A stretch of DNA of 64,000 nucleotides from Cladorhizidae sp. MBARI D1340-BT2 (GCA_028752905.1 JAQNBH010000014.1:24984353-25048352), one strand, 5' to 3'. Numbered from the stretch's first letter, positions 22,790-35,339 are shown. The notes: a model not told the origin generated them from the letters alone. Made by a program: numbers and translations.

Positions 22790-24260
22790 AACACAGAACC
22801 TAACAGCATACTGGACATCCCAAAGTTCCAAAAGGTCATGCTACAATACAAACAATGAATTGGTTGAGCTCATCTTTCACCTTTAACTTCAAGAGAAGGG
22901 GAAGAGATCTGGACTTGTAAAACTTGGGTTTGGCTTTGTCATGCACAAATAAATTCACAACTGTCCCTTTCAGACAACCAAGCTCTTCATTGAAAACTGT
23001 GGGATAGGTGTCTAGAACATTCTTCTAGAAGGTATAACCACATTGATGTTTTCGAGGTTTACATCGAGATGTGTTATCCAATCTCTACCCAGTAAGTTAG
23101 GGCCACGTACATGTATAGACAAACACAACTCTTTTGCTTCATACCTTACTTTGATCTGAGTGATGCCCAACACCTGGATCTGATCTGCAGTGCAGGTGTG
23201 AACTTTGCTGTTAGTAGGTTGAAGGGGTGATTTGACAGTTCTTGGATGTGCTGATATGTTGATTCGCTGGTGACAGATACTCCAGCTGCAGTGTCAATCT
23301 CCATTTTTATGGGGTGTCATTAAAGTTTACCTCCAGCAGCCAAAGTTCGGTACGTTTGTCACGGAGGTTATACATGTTATACTACACTTCAGAAGAGGGC
23401 TCATCTTCTTCTATGTAATTTGTCTGTGAAGTTGTCTTCTTCTTTTTCTCATGCTATGGAGGGGGTTGGGTCATGGATATTTGATGCCATTATGACTTGC
23501 AAATGCTGCAAATGTCCTTTTTCTCTCAATAATGGCATATAACACTGTTTGCTTGCAATGAGATGCTGGGTGGTGAGATTCTACAAAGTGAATGTTGCAC
23601 TTTTTTGAAATGACAACCAGAAGTTGTGTAGTTTAGATCTGTCCTAGTGTGCTTGGGAACAACTACCAGCTTCTTTGCATCCCTCTTGGTTGCTTCTACT
23701 GTTTGTGCCAGCTTGAGGATGCTGATGTATGTGAGGTCTGTCTCATCAAAGAGCTTGTGTTGAATTTGTTGATCATTTACTCCGCAACGAGCTAGCCCCT
23801 CAGCTTCTCTTTGAGCTGATCCCTGGTGCCAAAGTTACAGTTGAGAGCTAGATCTCTTAGTACTGCATTGTATGGACTCGGTTGGCTTCCATGAGTGAGT
23901 GTTGAAATGATATCTGTGAACAAAGGTCGAATGTTTAGAACCATAGTGAGCCTTCAGTAAAGCACTGTAAGTGACATCCTCGCCAATCTGGTACTAAGCT
24001 GTGAAACAGCTTGAATGTTGGGTCACCGCTTACAGTAAGCAGAATTGAGTGCTTATTCACTGCATTCTCTATGCTGTTTGCCACAAAGTACAACTACTGG
24101 AATTTCTTCTCTATAATGTTCCAGTCATCATCCAAGATCAGGTTCAAAGGCTTGATTTTGCCATAAGTAGTTGCTTTACCAGCTTCGCCAGAAGTGTGGT
24201 CACCCGAGAGGCATGCTCTTCAATCAATAGACTAGTCACCAACAACTGCCTACTACAAAC
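22790..24260 (-). pseudogene. Ty3/gypsy gag-protease remnant
   Basis: On the minus strand a gag-like segment (about 24000-24200) reads FVANSIENAVNKHSILLTVSGDPTF in two overlapping pieces, followed further left by decayed nucleocapsid-like sequence near 23500-23600. A protease-like MEIDTAAGVSVTSES lies near 23290-23310, where DTG/DSG would be expected. Stops and frameshifts are frequent. Position and strand fit the 5' half of the element whose RT and LTR lie at 19680-21320. A matching right-hand LTR was not found. Confidence 0.6.
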
Positions 24261-24379
24261 TGCTAGAACAACTATTGCTACTTACAATAATACAACAACT
24301 GGATGATTGAATAACAAGATATGACTTATATAAGCACATATCAGAAAACAGAACAAATTCATGCATACATGAATGACAT

Positions 24380-24895
24380 TTCTATTAATGAGTCAGTTAT
24401 GACAGTAAGGATGGGGAGGGAGGGGGGGGGGGAAGGATGGGGTGACATGGGATGAGCATCAGCATGTGTCTCTTCCAACAAGAGAGAAATGAAAACTAGT
24501 TTAGTAAAGTGCAGTTTATTCTCATTGCCAATAAAACACATCCTTGCTGCAAAGCAGTGAACTGCTCCAATTTTGTTGAGAGTATGATAGCAGAAGGGTA
24601 ACAGATTGCACAACAGCACTCTTAAGGTTACAGGAACAATGAACAACAAGGCTGGCCTTGGAAATATTAGGTTAAAATATCTGAGACAGTCTGAGAAGAC
24701 AGCATGGAAACATTGGCTTGTATGGCATTGATATCACTCAGGTCAGATAAGCATAACTAGTTTAGAATTTTGTGACAAAGCTAATTTGCAAAGGCTGTTT
24801 TTGAAAATGATAAAAGGGAGAGATTCTAGAATAGATCCTTGAGGACCCCAAGAGGAAACCACCTACCATTTCAGGAGAGACCCAGATGTATGTAT
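24380..24895 (-). pseudogene. LINE (non-LTR) reverse transcriptase fragment
   Basis: On the minus strand WGPQGSILESLPFIIF corresponds to the conserved 'PQGSILGPLLF' RT block, followed by NSKLVML and SDINAIQANVSMLSS, as in L2/CR1/jockey-type LINEs. Downstream, frames shift but remain LINE-like (LLLSY, KIGAVHCF). The copy is short and damaged. Confidence 0.65.
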
Positions 24896-26394
24896 TTATG
24901 TATAATTATATATATTATAGTTATCCAGACATCGCTAAAGAGGAGATAAGCAGAGAAGGAGGTCTAAAAGACAGAAAACTCCTGCTGAAAGCCAATAGAA
25001 GAATCAAATACTCCACACTTCTATTACTGCTATCCATTGCAGTTCAGTCAAAGACTAAAATCAGTATTTTGAACTGTATAGGATTATACACAATGCACGT
25101 AATGGAAATGAACAAGTATGGGAAGATAATTCACTCTAAAGTTAAACATTGTAGTCTGTAGCTAGTGGGACCAAAAGCTGTACTTAAGGATCAGGTGCCA
25201 AATTGCAGGACAATCCCCGGAAACCTGGGAAAGTCGGCAACCATGTTTAATGGTGAGAGAGATAAGAAAAGTTGCTATGCATTGGACAGACATACTAGCT
25301 ATACGGAAGTTATGTGTGTGGGAAGAAAAGTAGATAGATCAACGCAAGATCCTGAAAATGAAAATTCATGCTTTCAACTTTTTGTGGCTCCTCTCTTACT
25401 ACATTTGAAAAGGCTTTATGGCACGTATTTTGGTGGTCAAAATTGGCTGTAGACAAGCAAGATCGAGTGTTAGCTGAGAAATAAACTGTTTTTTGGTCTG
25501 CTATTTTGAAAGAGGGCCAAACAAACACTTACCCGTGCAGCCAGCTTTCTTTCCTCTGCTAAAAATCTACTGTTGTGTCTTCAGTACAATGACCATTCTT
25601 AAATAAGCATGCATTATTTAAGATGGTTGTCCTGTTCCTACTATTTATGGGTGAATGTATGGGAATACATGCATAGAAACACAGATACATACAACATGCA
25701 CAGCAGTACCAAGTTTTCCATCCAACCCATGGGGGGCTCATTTCGCTCGACAACTGGTAATCAATAGCAGAGATTAAATGGCGAATGAAAATGTGATGGA
25801 GAGAGAGAGAGAGAAATCAAAATTATTCTTAATGGGACAAAACTTTAAATCCTAGCATTGTTGCCCTAGACTCAAGCCTGGTATGTGTCATACTTTAGTG
25901 TCCATTTGAATTTCCAGCTTCTTGATCTCAAAGGCTATCGTCAAGTTTAGTTAATACAGACTCTCATGACACTCCTTCTCTTATAAGACAGATCAAGTGT
26001 TGACGAGCCTTGATGAAGGATGATGCCAAGCGCTGGCAATGAAGGCAATAAAAAGTCAAGTACAGGAATAGTTTAGCTAGAAGCTAGCTAGCTTTTCTAG
26101 CTAGTTGCTGATTTGAGTTGATGATGGTTCTAATTCCAAATTTTCGTTGTCTGTGTATTTGGTGGAGTTGTTAGCTTTATAGATATGCCAAACTAATCTG
26201 GAAAAGTATAGTGGGTTGTAATGACAAAAACATATCCTATAGATTCCCTATTGAAACAGCATTATCAGCATATCTCTATATAATTATATTTAGCTACAAG
26301 TATTTCTGTTAAGATTTCTGATAACCAGATATCAGTACAAGGGCATATTCATTACCTGCTGCCTTATAAAGTACATATTGCATCATTACAATGA
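24896..26394. other. No recognisable gene
   Basis: Two short plus-strand frames (24886-25161, 25165-25452) look non-coding. A GAGA run is near 25800. No repeat was recognised apart from GCTAGCTAG-type low complexity near 26085. Confidence 0.4.
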
Positions 26395-26530
26395 CCTTCT
26401 CAGTAATCAACTTGAATTTTACTCTCTCGACATTTCGACTAGATGCTCTAGTCTTCATAAGAACAATGAGATGCTAAGACTCATGTGAGGTTGATATATA
26501 CCAGTACTGAGCTATTTACCATGTGGTACA
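26395..26530 (-). repeat. Penelope-type terminal repeat with decayed hammerhead core
   Basis: On the minus strand it reads ATGAGTCTTAGCATCTCATT, then CTTATGA where CTGATGA is expected, an intact stem II (GACTAGA / TCTAGTC around GCA), and CGAAATGTCGAGAGAG. Confidence 0.75.
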
Positions 26531-26863
26531 AAGTTGGTGATTGGATTCATGTCAGCAAGTTCCTTGGCACTGGTACCACCCTGTTTCTTCATGTATGACA
26601 CAATCCCATCTTGAGTTCAAAAGAGAAGAAATCATGCTTACAGTTTTTACAACACTTTTTACAACTTGTAATGTGTTGAAATGAACTCCTCCATCATTGA
26701 TTAGTGTAGCCAGTATAGCCAGCTCTGTTTCTACTGAGAATGTTATCACATTTGCATGATAGTTAGACTTTGGAGCTCCAACTTTAGAGATAAGATGTGC
26801 AGAGAGGACAGAGCCAACATCAACCGACTCTAATTGTAACTCTACATATTATTATGCTCCAAG

Positions 26864-28500
26864 TCACTTGTAAATTTGGTCAAGCACACAAGATTTTAGT
26901 CCACTAAAAGAATATTCAGAAGAGCAGCTAGTAACTGGCAAGGTAAATAAAATAATCAGCAATGCCCTGATGTTTGAAAACATTGAACTAGCATGACAAA
27001 GAGCAACTGAAGGTGTCACAGGCAAGCAAGATAGCCCATAAGAATTCTTGTGTTCCTGCCATTTCATGTGCCAGCAGAGCAACTCACTCTTAAAATTGGC
27101 GGGGAATGGATAGAATTCAGCCATTTCTTGAAGTGAGTGCATTCTTCAGCACTGATGGTAACCAATATGGATGGTACTAAGCACATACCCTGTAAAGTTC
27201 TTGGATGATGAATGCTAAAAACAGTCATCTATTTTGGCCAACAAGAGGAAAAGAGATACTATGACAATAATATTCACTTAGAGAAATGTCAGAAACATTA
27301 TCCTGTAACTCTGGTGGCCACAAAGTCTATGTAAGGATGACTATATACCACTACTCTGACACAGTTTCTCAAGTGTTGAACCATTGAGAGTGACATGTAT
27401 CTATTATTTCTCCTAACTTTCAATGTTGCAGTCACATTGCCAATTGCACCTAATGCTTCAAATATATCTTTCATTTCAGCCTGAAGACTGTTAGGCTAGG
27501 ATATACTTTTAACCAGCGTTGGCAATAACAAAATCACTAATGTAATCTATTGCTAACAAAAGTGTTGCGGCATCAGTTATGGCATCTGCAGACTACTCAG
27601 TATTACCACCTGTCTATGCCAGAATAGAAGGATAAAAGGAGTGAAAGAGGTTGAGAGCATCTAGTCACTGAACTCATCGAGTTTGGCAAGGTGTTTTAGT
27701 TTATGAACCACTGAGCCTGGTTGTGTATCATCAATAGACTTCTCCAGAATGCACTCGCATTTTGGATGAGAAGCAAAATGCATAAAAACTCGACATAGAA
27801 TACGCTCCCATGTTACGAATACTTGCTACCTCCAATGACTAACAACTACTAAGTTTAAGCAGTGTGATGCACAATGGAGATATAGTGCTGGAGGATATTG
27901 AGATGTAACAATGGCTGCAGCTGCCCTTGTGACATGTTTCCTGCACCATCATAGGCTAACCTCGCAATTACATGAGCTTTAAATGGCAATCTCTGAATAA
28001 CCCTATAATCTTCTCAGCTAAGCAGGCACCGGTTACACCAGTGTCAAAATCAAGCAATATGAGGAAGTCTTCCCTCACAAGGCTTTCATCATAATTGAAC
28101 ATTGATGACAACACTCAGCTGCTCTGTATTAGCTAAATCAGTCACCACATCTGCTATTATTGTAAAAACCATGGGCCTTTTCACATTCTGAATGCTAATA
28201 TGCTCTCCAAGTATGCCAATAATTTGATTCTGAATATCACCTGATGTATATGTGGCATTTCTTGTGGCAAGATGTTCTTCTAGGACTTTATCACCAGCAT
28301 CAACTATTAATTTAGTAAAGTCCTTCTCTTCGAGCTTTTTCCTCACTATTACATTCTCCTATGTGAGTTTCCCATGGTAATGTTAATTTTTGGAATACAC
28401 AGCTGCGTTTATTTGGAGCACCTTCCAACTTGTTCATGCGAACCAAATGCTGATAAAGGCTAGTAGAAATGTCGGGAATGTGAAGAGTACATTATTGTAA
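26864..28500 (-). pseudogene. hAT-superfamily transposase (DUF4371-hATC type), decayed
   Basis: From right to left: a leader near 28380-28480, then a 28346-28089 frame with TYTSGDIQNQIIGILGEHIS and FTIIADVVTDLANTEQLSV, the DUF4371 region. Next, DGAGNMSQG and ALYLHCASHCLNL (about 27830-27960), the conserved block around the catalytic region. Last, a C-terminal dimerisation (hATC) segment at 27142-26864 with FSNIRALLIILFTLPVTSCS and EYSFSGLKS. Many frameshifts separate the blocks. The family is that of '52 kDa repressor'/zf-MYM-like hAT genes. It is dead as a transposase. The stretch 26531-26863 has an open minus frame I do not recognise. Confidence 0.75.
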
Positions 28501-28639
28501 TCCAGTTGTTACTTATATATATATTTTTTTAATTGAAGGGAGTTCTTACTGGGTCTGTAAGATGGAAAAGTTTGTATTTCAAAGAATGGCATATGATTGC
28601 ATTTGGCTTATGAACTGAGTTGCTATGTCAAAATGAAAA

Positions 28640-29332
28640 TCTGGCATCCTTTCCTACTATTAATCAAGCCATCCTTTCCTATCAGCTATTAATCATGCCA
28701 TTCTTTCCTATCAGCTATTAATCATGCCGTTTTCTTTCCTACTATTAACCATGCCATTCCATGCCATTCTTTCCTATCAGCTATTAACCATTCCATTCTT
28801 TCCTATCAGCTATTAATCATGCCATCCTTTTCTATCCTATTAATCATGCCATCTTTTCCTATCAGTTATTAATCATGCCACATTTCCTATCAGCTATTAA
28901 TCATGCCGCCATCCTTTCCTATCAGCTATTAACCATGCTACATTTCTTATCAGCTATTAATCATGCCATCCTTTCCTATCAGCTATTAATCATGCCATCC
29001 TTTTCTATCCTATTAATCATGCCATCCTTTCCTATCAGCTATTAATCATGCCACATTTCCTATCAGCTATTAATCATGCCATCCTTTCCTATCAGCTATT
29101 AACCATGCCACATTTCCTATCAGCTATTAATCATGCCATCCTTTCCTATCAGCTATTAATCATGCCATCCTTTCCTATCAGCTATTAATCATGCCATCCT
29201 TTCCTATCAGCTATTAACCATGCCACATTTCCTATCAGCTATTAATCATGCCATCCTTTCCTATCAGCTATTAATCATGCCATCCTTTCCTATCAGCTAT
29301 TAATCATGCCATCCTTTCCTATCAGCTATTAA
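28640..29332. repeat. Minisatellite, 28-29-bp unit (left part)
   Basis: Units read ATCATGCCATCCTTTCCT plus ATCAGCTATTA, with a variant containing CCACATTTCC. About 22 units. The array is continued at 35340-35876 in the same orientation and was split by the transposon at 29333-35339. Confidence 0.95.
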
Positions 29333-29856
29333 GGGGTGACTAAACCTCCTTTCCCCCCCCCCTCCTTTCCCCCCCCCCCCTCTCATATTGTACCTACATG
29401 TATGAACTTGCTCTTTGTGTCATTTGTATGCTCCATTGCTAAGTTATGATGGATTTTGCACACACACATCCAATTTCTTTTCAAACATTGACCCAAGAAT
29501 GCCGTGGAGAAGTGAAAAACAAACCGTTGACTTCTTCGAGGCATACACTCAAAAAAATAGAAGCTTATATGACGTAAAAGAAACTGCGCAGCTACTTTTC
29601 CAGCTCTAATACTGCGCACCAGTGTCGTGCCAAATCCTTCCCTGCCAAATTTGTCCTCTTTTACTTACTGCGCATGCGCAGAGACGGATTTTCTCTTGCC
29701 GTTAGTTTACTCAACAGAGCTACCTATATCAACTTTTTGTTGTTCTTGATTGCTCCTATATATATAGCTATAGATAGCTTCGGCGTAAATCACACATTAG
29801 ACGTGCACACCCTGGTGGGCAAAAATCCATTGAACACTGTAGTAAAAGAAGCCAAG

Positions 29857-30860
29857 ATGAGTAGCTATTTTGAGAGTTTGCGTCCCGAGAATGAGGCTAA
29901 GTTCGCAGAAGACATGACCACTTGGCCCAAGGTGAGAGTATGGGCATATCTTTGTTTACTTCATTCAACGACCTGGAGTATACACCCAGGAACAGCTTCT
30001 ATCTTGGAAACAACTTGATGCATACAATTACTTCCAATATGGGTATGTAAGGACTGTCTTTTCGTGGAGTTTCAGTTATTCTGGAGCCAAATATTGTGTG
30101 TTGAAGGCCTAGGTAACCCCAGTCAGAAGGCAGCTACGAATGCACATGAGGCCTGGATCATAATCAACGAAGCAGGTGACATTCTTATCTTCACACTGCA
30201 CTTGCATGGCTGGGTAAACAACTATTATTATGTGGTGTATATGGATACATTGTTATTTCAGCTTAGGTGAGGGTTGTTCTCATGTTGCGGCTGTTCTCTT
30301 CAAGGGGTCGAAAGTGCTGTATGACCAGGATACACTTCGGTTACATCCCAGAATTGTCAATGGAATGAAACATTCTGTAGTAAGGTCAGTGAGTTATTGA
30401 AGCATGAATCAGGTCTCATCAATGTGTTACACATACAGATTGACCAGCCAGAATCGTCGACATCGACTTTCGAAGGTCAAAATGCAAGAGAAATGAGTAG
30501 AGCATGAGTACAACATCGATCCATTAGGAATTAGTATCAGTACCACCATCAAGTGAGGCAATTGAAGCATTCCAAATAGGGCTGAAAAGAATCGCACCAA
30601 AAGCTGCTATATTTTCATCTTTAACCGTAATGGAGACTACACATTCAAGTACTGCTATTAGAGTAGTCAAGAAGTTGCCGCCATCGCTTACCTCTCTTTA
30701 CAACCCTAAGTTTTCCAGTATAAGCAAAGATGTGCTTAAAGCTGAATGTAAAGCCACTTTTGAAAGAATGTCCATAACAGATGAAGCAGCAGCATATCTG
30801 CACTAGGCTTCAAGCTCAAGTTACCTCTTGTGATGGCCATTTGATTAAGTGCTTCAAGTG
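29857..30860 (+). pseudogene. SWIM zinc-finger protein of the YqaJ-nuclease type, truncated
   Basis: Exon 1 (29857-29931) reads MSSYFESLRPENEAKFAEDM and has a GTGAGA donor. Further pieces give QLDAYNYFQYGYV (about 30020-30050) and NEAGDI. The SWIM motif is split by an intron: HCTCMAG ending at 30213, then LGEGCSHVAAVLFKGS from 30262, giving CxC...CxH. A later frame has PPSSEAIEAF, VVKKLPPSLTSLYNP and ERMSITDEAAAYL, the linker that precedes the YqaJ nuclease domain in related proteins. It then stops; the nuclease core is absent. Frames shift at least twice. SWIM fingers bind DNA or protein. Confidence 0.65.
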
Positions 30861-31742
30861 TGAAAAATCTCAGTGACTGTGGTCATTGAATTTTAAAGCG
30901 ATAGGTTAAATCTTCCATGATGAGGTTGAGCCGCAACCTCATGAAAACCATCAACAATCCAGTACGTGGTGGAAGTTTTACCTGCTCGGGCTTTGATTGT
31001 GGATACTGCTTGAGCAAGTAAGAAGCAAGGTGGTTGAATACTTCCCAGGATTCAAGACCAGTATAAAAATGAGTGGCTTTGTCATCTCCTTTAATAGTGT
31101 CAATATGTACACTAAGGAAAGCACATAAACAACTTGAGTGGGCTGTGACACTTGAGTCTCGGCATGTTGTACTTTGATAGGATCTGTCATTACTCCTATG
31201 CTGTGGCTGAACTCTGATTCTTTAAGTCCACTTAACTCAGTAACTGACTCTCCCCTCAACTCTGGTTCAGCTAAGTTTCTGTGTCTGTATATCCTTGCAT
31301 GTCTCCGGCTCTCTCTAGCCTCCTTTGTAGCTTTCTTCACTTCATCAACTTTCTTAAATGTAAACACAGTAGGCACATAATCGACATTTTCAGCCATATC
31401 CACAGGTTTGCCTACAAAAAGAGAGGGTAGAAAACGGTAATTATTCATTGTACACAGCCACAAAATACAGCTAAATAACAAGAAACAGCCGCGTTAATAA
31501 ACTAGCTAGCTTAGCTTATAATCATGCTGGCTAGTTATCAATAATAAGACTAGCTAGCTGATACCTGTGATAAAGTGGTCTCCACATATCCTGGTGTGTT
31601 TCTTGGGCATCCAAGATTTTCTTCTAATGGCAAGTATCCATTTCTTTGCTCTTTCTTTGGGAGAATCAGGAAACCGGAAAAAACCAAGCCCTGGACGTTC
31701 TTCTCCACTCCTGTTTCTGCAGCCAACATTACAACAACTCAT
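30860..31742 (-). pseudogene. THAP zinc finger / HTH_Tnp_4 transposase-like gene, truncated
   Basis: Exon 1 (31742-31565) encodes a THAP DNA-binding domain: MSCCNVGC, GLGFFRFPDSPKERAKKW and ICGDHFITG give the C2CH zinc ligands and the conserved Pro and Trp. A 153-bp intron leads to exon 2 from 31411 (KPVDMAENVDYVPTVF), the usual THAP continuation. After a frameshift near 31140 comes DKATHFYTGLESWEVF, then LPPRTGLLMVFMRLRLNL, the helix-turn-helix preceding a DDE_4 domain. The DDE domain itself is missing. An upstream in-frame ATG at 31787 lies in the terminal repeat; I prefer 31742 because THAP domains begin at once. Confidence 0.72.
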
Positions 31743-31839
31743 AACAATCTTGTTCTTTTTGCCCACCAGGGTGTGTGTCAAGCGCACGTCTAATAGAAGG
31801 TGTGATTCACGCCGAAGCTATGTATATACCTATGTATCA

Positions 31840-32095
31840 ACTTTTTGTTGTTCTTATATTATTCAACAGTGCTGAGCTATATATCTAGCTACCTGTGTAT
31901 CAATTTTTTGTTGTTCTTGATTTCTCCGCTACCTGTGTATCAACTTTTTGTTGTTCTTATATTATTCAACAGTGTTGATTGCTCCTAGCTATATATCTAG
32001 CTACCTGTATATCTAGCTACCTGTGTATCAACTTTTTGTATTATTCAACAGTGTTGATTGCTCCTATATATCTAGCTACCTGTGTATCAACTTTT
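31840..32095. repeat. Imperfect tandem repeat (TATCAACTTTTTGTTGTTCT units)
   Basis: Several copies of CTACCTGTGTATCAACTTTT with TTGTTGTTCTT and TATTATTCAACAGTG extensions. One further copy in the same orientation lies left of the nested element (about 29715-29770), so that element appears to have inserted within this repeat. Confidence 0.75.
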
Positions 32096-32322
32096 GGCTG
32101 CATTTGCAGATGGAGCGAACAGAGAAGCTGTGGAGTACATTTAAGGAAGGTGGAGCATTACATCAAGCATGGCACCTATAGTACAGTGATACTGAGCCCA
32201 ACGAATCCATATTGACGCATGCGCTGTAGGTCAAAGAGGACAAGGGAAGAATTTGGCATGACACCTGTCTGGTCAAGTCAACGTGGGGCATCTGTGTAAA
32301 TCATTTCCCGCTTGAGCCAGAT

Positions 32323-34385
32323 ATGCCCACTTCTCCTTGCTCTGCTGCATCAACTTCAGGCCCAAAGTTCTACAAGAGTCGCTCTCAGTGTAGAAGGAAG
32401 CGGCAAGTACCCAACAAAGGAGCATGGCAGCCGAATGTTTCAAGTGAGGCATCTTCTTCCCCTGCTGCGAGTGAATTGACTTCGCCTTCATTGACAGCTA
32501 GTGGTAAGAAGCTGGTGCTCTCTATGCCATCAGCCATGGAGAATGCGGGGGGAAGCAGCCAGTTATATTTGCTGGAGACTGACATTCTTGGTAGTCTTTC
32601 TTCTGAAACTTGTGCAGAAATGCAGGGGTCCAGAATTATAGACTGTCAGGTATTGCAGGCTTCAGTGAAGAAGACTGTATGTGCTGACTGCTATTCTCCA
32701 ATGGAAGTAAGGGAAGACTTGGGTAATCGCCGGGGCGTGGTGATGAAGATGTTCTTGATGTACACTAACCCTAAGTGTAACATCCAGAGCATTTTTTCAG
32801 ATCCACAGTCCTCGAAAAGCGTGAACTGCAAGACTGTTCTTGCCGCCCGGTTGGTTGGCATGGGGAGCAAAGGTCTGGATACATATTCTGCCGAGTGGTG
32901 GGATTGCCTCCATCACTTAGTGCGCCAGCCTTCTCCAAACACAAACGGGAGCTGGCTAGGCTAACAGAAATGAAAGCTGAGGCCAGTTTCGCTTGTGCTT
33001 CTGCACACCTTCATAGGCTGAGAGGGGTGTCTGAGGAGGAGGTCATTGACATCATTGTCACCTGTGATGGAACATGGTCAAAGCGGGAGCACACAGCGGC
33101 ATATGGTGTTGTGGCTGTACTGTCTTGGGAGACTGGACAGGTGCTTGACATTGCAGTCCTCAGCAAGGATTGTCCAGAGTGCTCAGCTCATGACGGACTA
33201 GACAAAGCATCGGATGAATTCAGGTTCATACATACATGCACACACAAAACATGTATAATATACATATATATATATATATTCACGCAGGCTCTGGTGGGAC
33301 GGGCACAGGGATAAGTGCAATAAAAACTATGATGGATCCTCGCCCATGATGGAGCCTGAAGGTGCACTGAGCATTCGGCAATGGTCGGAAGAAAAACTAA
33401 AACTTCGTTACACAACGGTGGGAGTTTTGTATAACTTTACACCTGATTTCACTGTTATGATTTCACTGTTATTTCTCCTCAGATCATTTCTGATGGTGAC
33501 TCCAAAACTGTAAAGTTGCTCATTGAAAAGCAAGTATACGGTAATGAAGTTGCCATTGTGAAGCATGAATGCGTAGGGAATGTCCAAAAGCGCATGGGCA
33601 AGGCCTTGCTCGAGCTGCAAAAGACCCCTGTGTTTGGCTATGTGGTGAACCAAAAAGCCACCCGTGCTGCTAAGGCTGCTGCTGCAGGTGCTGAGCGGAA
33701 GGGGAGAGCCAAAAAACATGGCAGGGGTTCGACTGTTGCCCCAGCCGCCTCTGTAGAACCTGTGATGGTTCGGAAGCAGCTCCTGTGGACTGGTGCCAAA
33801 GGTATCACCGAGGCGCACCTGCAGCAATATTATGGGAACCACATACGAGCCAACCCGGGGAACCTTGCAGCGATGATGGCCGCTTGTTGGGCAGTGTTCT
33901 ACCATTCCTCTTCCACTGATAATAACCCAAACCACCAGTACTGTCCAGATGGTGAGGAGTCCTGGTGCAAGCACAACCGTGCTGTTGCTAGGAGCCAGTA
34001 CCCAAGCACACACCCACAATTCCTGAGCAACTTGCTGAGTTTGTGAAACCTGTCTTCACACGGCAAGGAACTACTCCAGAAGTGTTTGCTGGGTGCAATG
34101 CAGAACCAGAATGAGTCTTTCAACTCAACAATCTGGAAGCGTTGCCCCAAAACAGAATACGTACACTTGCCGTCTGTGATGACCTCCGCTTTCTTGGCCA
34201 TCATCACTTTCAATCACGGGATGAAGAGTGTTGCCTCTCTCTATGAATCCTTCGTGGATTCTTCGGTTGGTCCGTTTCTTGCCAAGTTCTTAGAGCATTC
34301 CGATCTTTTGAGAGTAAGGAAGGCAGAGCGGCTGGCCTTGGAATCCATGAAGGTTCATAGGCAGCAACTTCATATGACGGATTAG
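32323..34385 (+). CDS. Kolobok / 'Mutator-like' DDE transposase, three exons, three local frame disruptions
   Basis: Exon 1 (32323-33223) has the variable N-terminus and IIDCQVLQASVKKTVCADC with CNIQSIF, a zinc-like CxxC...C region. A one-base frame slip near 32895 leads to VGLPPSLSAPAFSKHKREL and VTCDGTWSKREHTAAYGVV, holding the first catalytic Asp. A 64-bp intron precedes exon 2 (33288-33417: NYDGSSPMMEPEGALS), and a 65-bp intron exon 3 (33483-34385). Exon 3 has ISDGDSKTVKLL (second Asp), ECVGNVQKRMG, QYYGNHIRANPGNL, a short out-of-frame stretch at about 34012-34065, then QNQNESFNSTIWKRCPK (probable Glu). Splice sites are GT/AG. It would cut and paste the element at TTAA. Confidence 0.82.
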
Positions 34386-35339
34386 TCACGTGAGGAAGGA
34401 CACCTGGCAGCAGAAGGACCCTCATACGAGACTGGCGGGTTTTGAACCACTTATTATTTTCACCACCAGCTCTTTTCAAAGCAATTTTTGTTTTTTAGGT
34501 CAGTCTACTACCTTCCTGTTGGTGGCCCTTTTATGTACCATTGGTACAACTGAAGCAGTTTTATTATTTTTGTTATTGTTGATCTTGCAGACTGAAGAGC
34601 GAATCATTGAAACAAGGGAAGTCCTAAGCCTATTATATATATATTTTCAGTACACAGGTTACTGATGGCAAGAATGTCTTGGCAAGATCAAGAAGCTCAA
34701 AGACTAAGCTAAGAACATGCAAAGAAACGGAACAAGAAGTCCTATACTTGTTATTTCCTTGTTTACATCATGTGTAAACATTGAAAACTTGCAAGCTCTG
34801 TAACTTTTTTCGTCACTTTTTAATTTTTATCCCAGTTCTTACTTCCGTTTGTGTTCTTTTATGTACATATTTTTTATATCATTAGAAAGCTTATTCTTTG
34901 CTCTGTGTCATGACGTTCTCGTTTTTTTCGCCCTCTCTCTCTATGGAAAGGTACTCGCCATAGAAGTGAGAGACCTCGGTAGCGTAAGCGCGGTAGATCA
35001 TGAATTTCGGAGGGGGGAAACATTATAAAAAGATTGCAATTGAATATGTGAGAAAACTCAACGTAGTGCATTCATAAGCTCCCCCCCCCCCTAAAAAAAA
35101 AGAGAGCTCGTATAAAAGGAAACTAGAATTGGGATTAGTTCGTTCGACGAGCGGTTGGAGCAGGTCACGGCTAAAAGCTTGTATCTGGAGGCTAGAAAGT
35201 CCAATCCTGAAGATCTTGGTATGTCTATGTAGAGCACAGACTCTTCTATCCTTCCATGCTAAAATATCACACAGATTACAAAACGTTAGGTGTGTTTAAA
35301 GTTTACCAAAAAATTACATTTTGAGGTTTAGTCCCCTCC
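34386..35339. other. 3' region of the Kolobok-like element
   Basis: Non-coding sequence between the transposase stop and the right terminal repeat, with an AT-rich middle and a C-run/A-run junction near 35080-35100. Confidence 0.6.

Larger units (their letters stand above)
29776..31819. mobile_element. Nested ISL2EU-like element with two convergent genes
   Basis: The termini are inverted: AGCTTCGGCGTAAATCACAC on the left and its counterpart ending GCCGAAGCT on the right. Similarity continues about 60 bp inward with indels, to ACCCTGGTGGGCAAAAA. AT flanks both ends (29774-29775, 31820-31821), consistent with a 2-bp duplication. It holds a SWIM-type gene (+) and a THAP/HTH transposase-like gene (-) pointing at each other. 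A THAP/DDE transposase plus a YqaJ-type protein is, as I recall, typical of ISL2EU elements; that name needs checking. Confidence 0.65.
29333..35339. mobile_element. Kolobok-like DNA transposon inserted at TTAA within a minisatellite
   Basis: The element runs from GGGGTGACTAAACCTC to GAGGTTTAGTCCCCTCC, imperfect terminal inverted repeats. TTAA flanks it on both sides (29329-29332 and 35340-35343). The uninterrupted minisatellite unit holds a single TTAA in GCTATTAATCATG, so the duplication is direct evidence of insertion. It encodes a Kolobok/'Mutator-like' DDE transposase on + (32323-34385). A smaller element with its own TIRs is nested at 29776-31819. TTAA duplications fit the Kolobok superfamily. 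Confidence 0.88.

Noticed and set aside
28640..29332. Regular repeats that might suggest a CRISPR-like array
   Set aside because: Units are contiguous with no unique spacers, the genome is eukaryotic, and the same array continues at 35340.
33408..34019. A 203-aa minus-strand ORF
   Set aside because: It is antisense to exon 3 of the Kolobok-like transposase and has no motif of its own.
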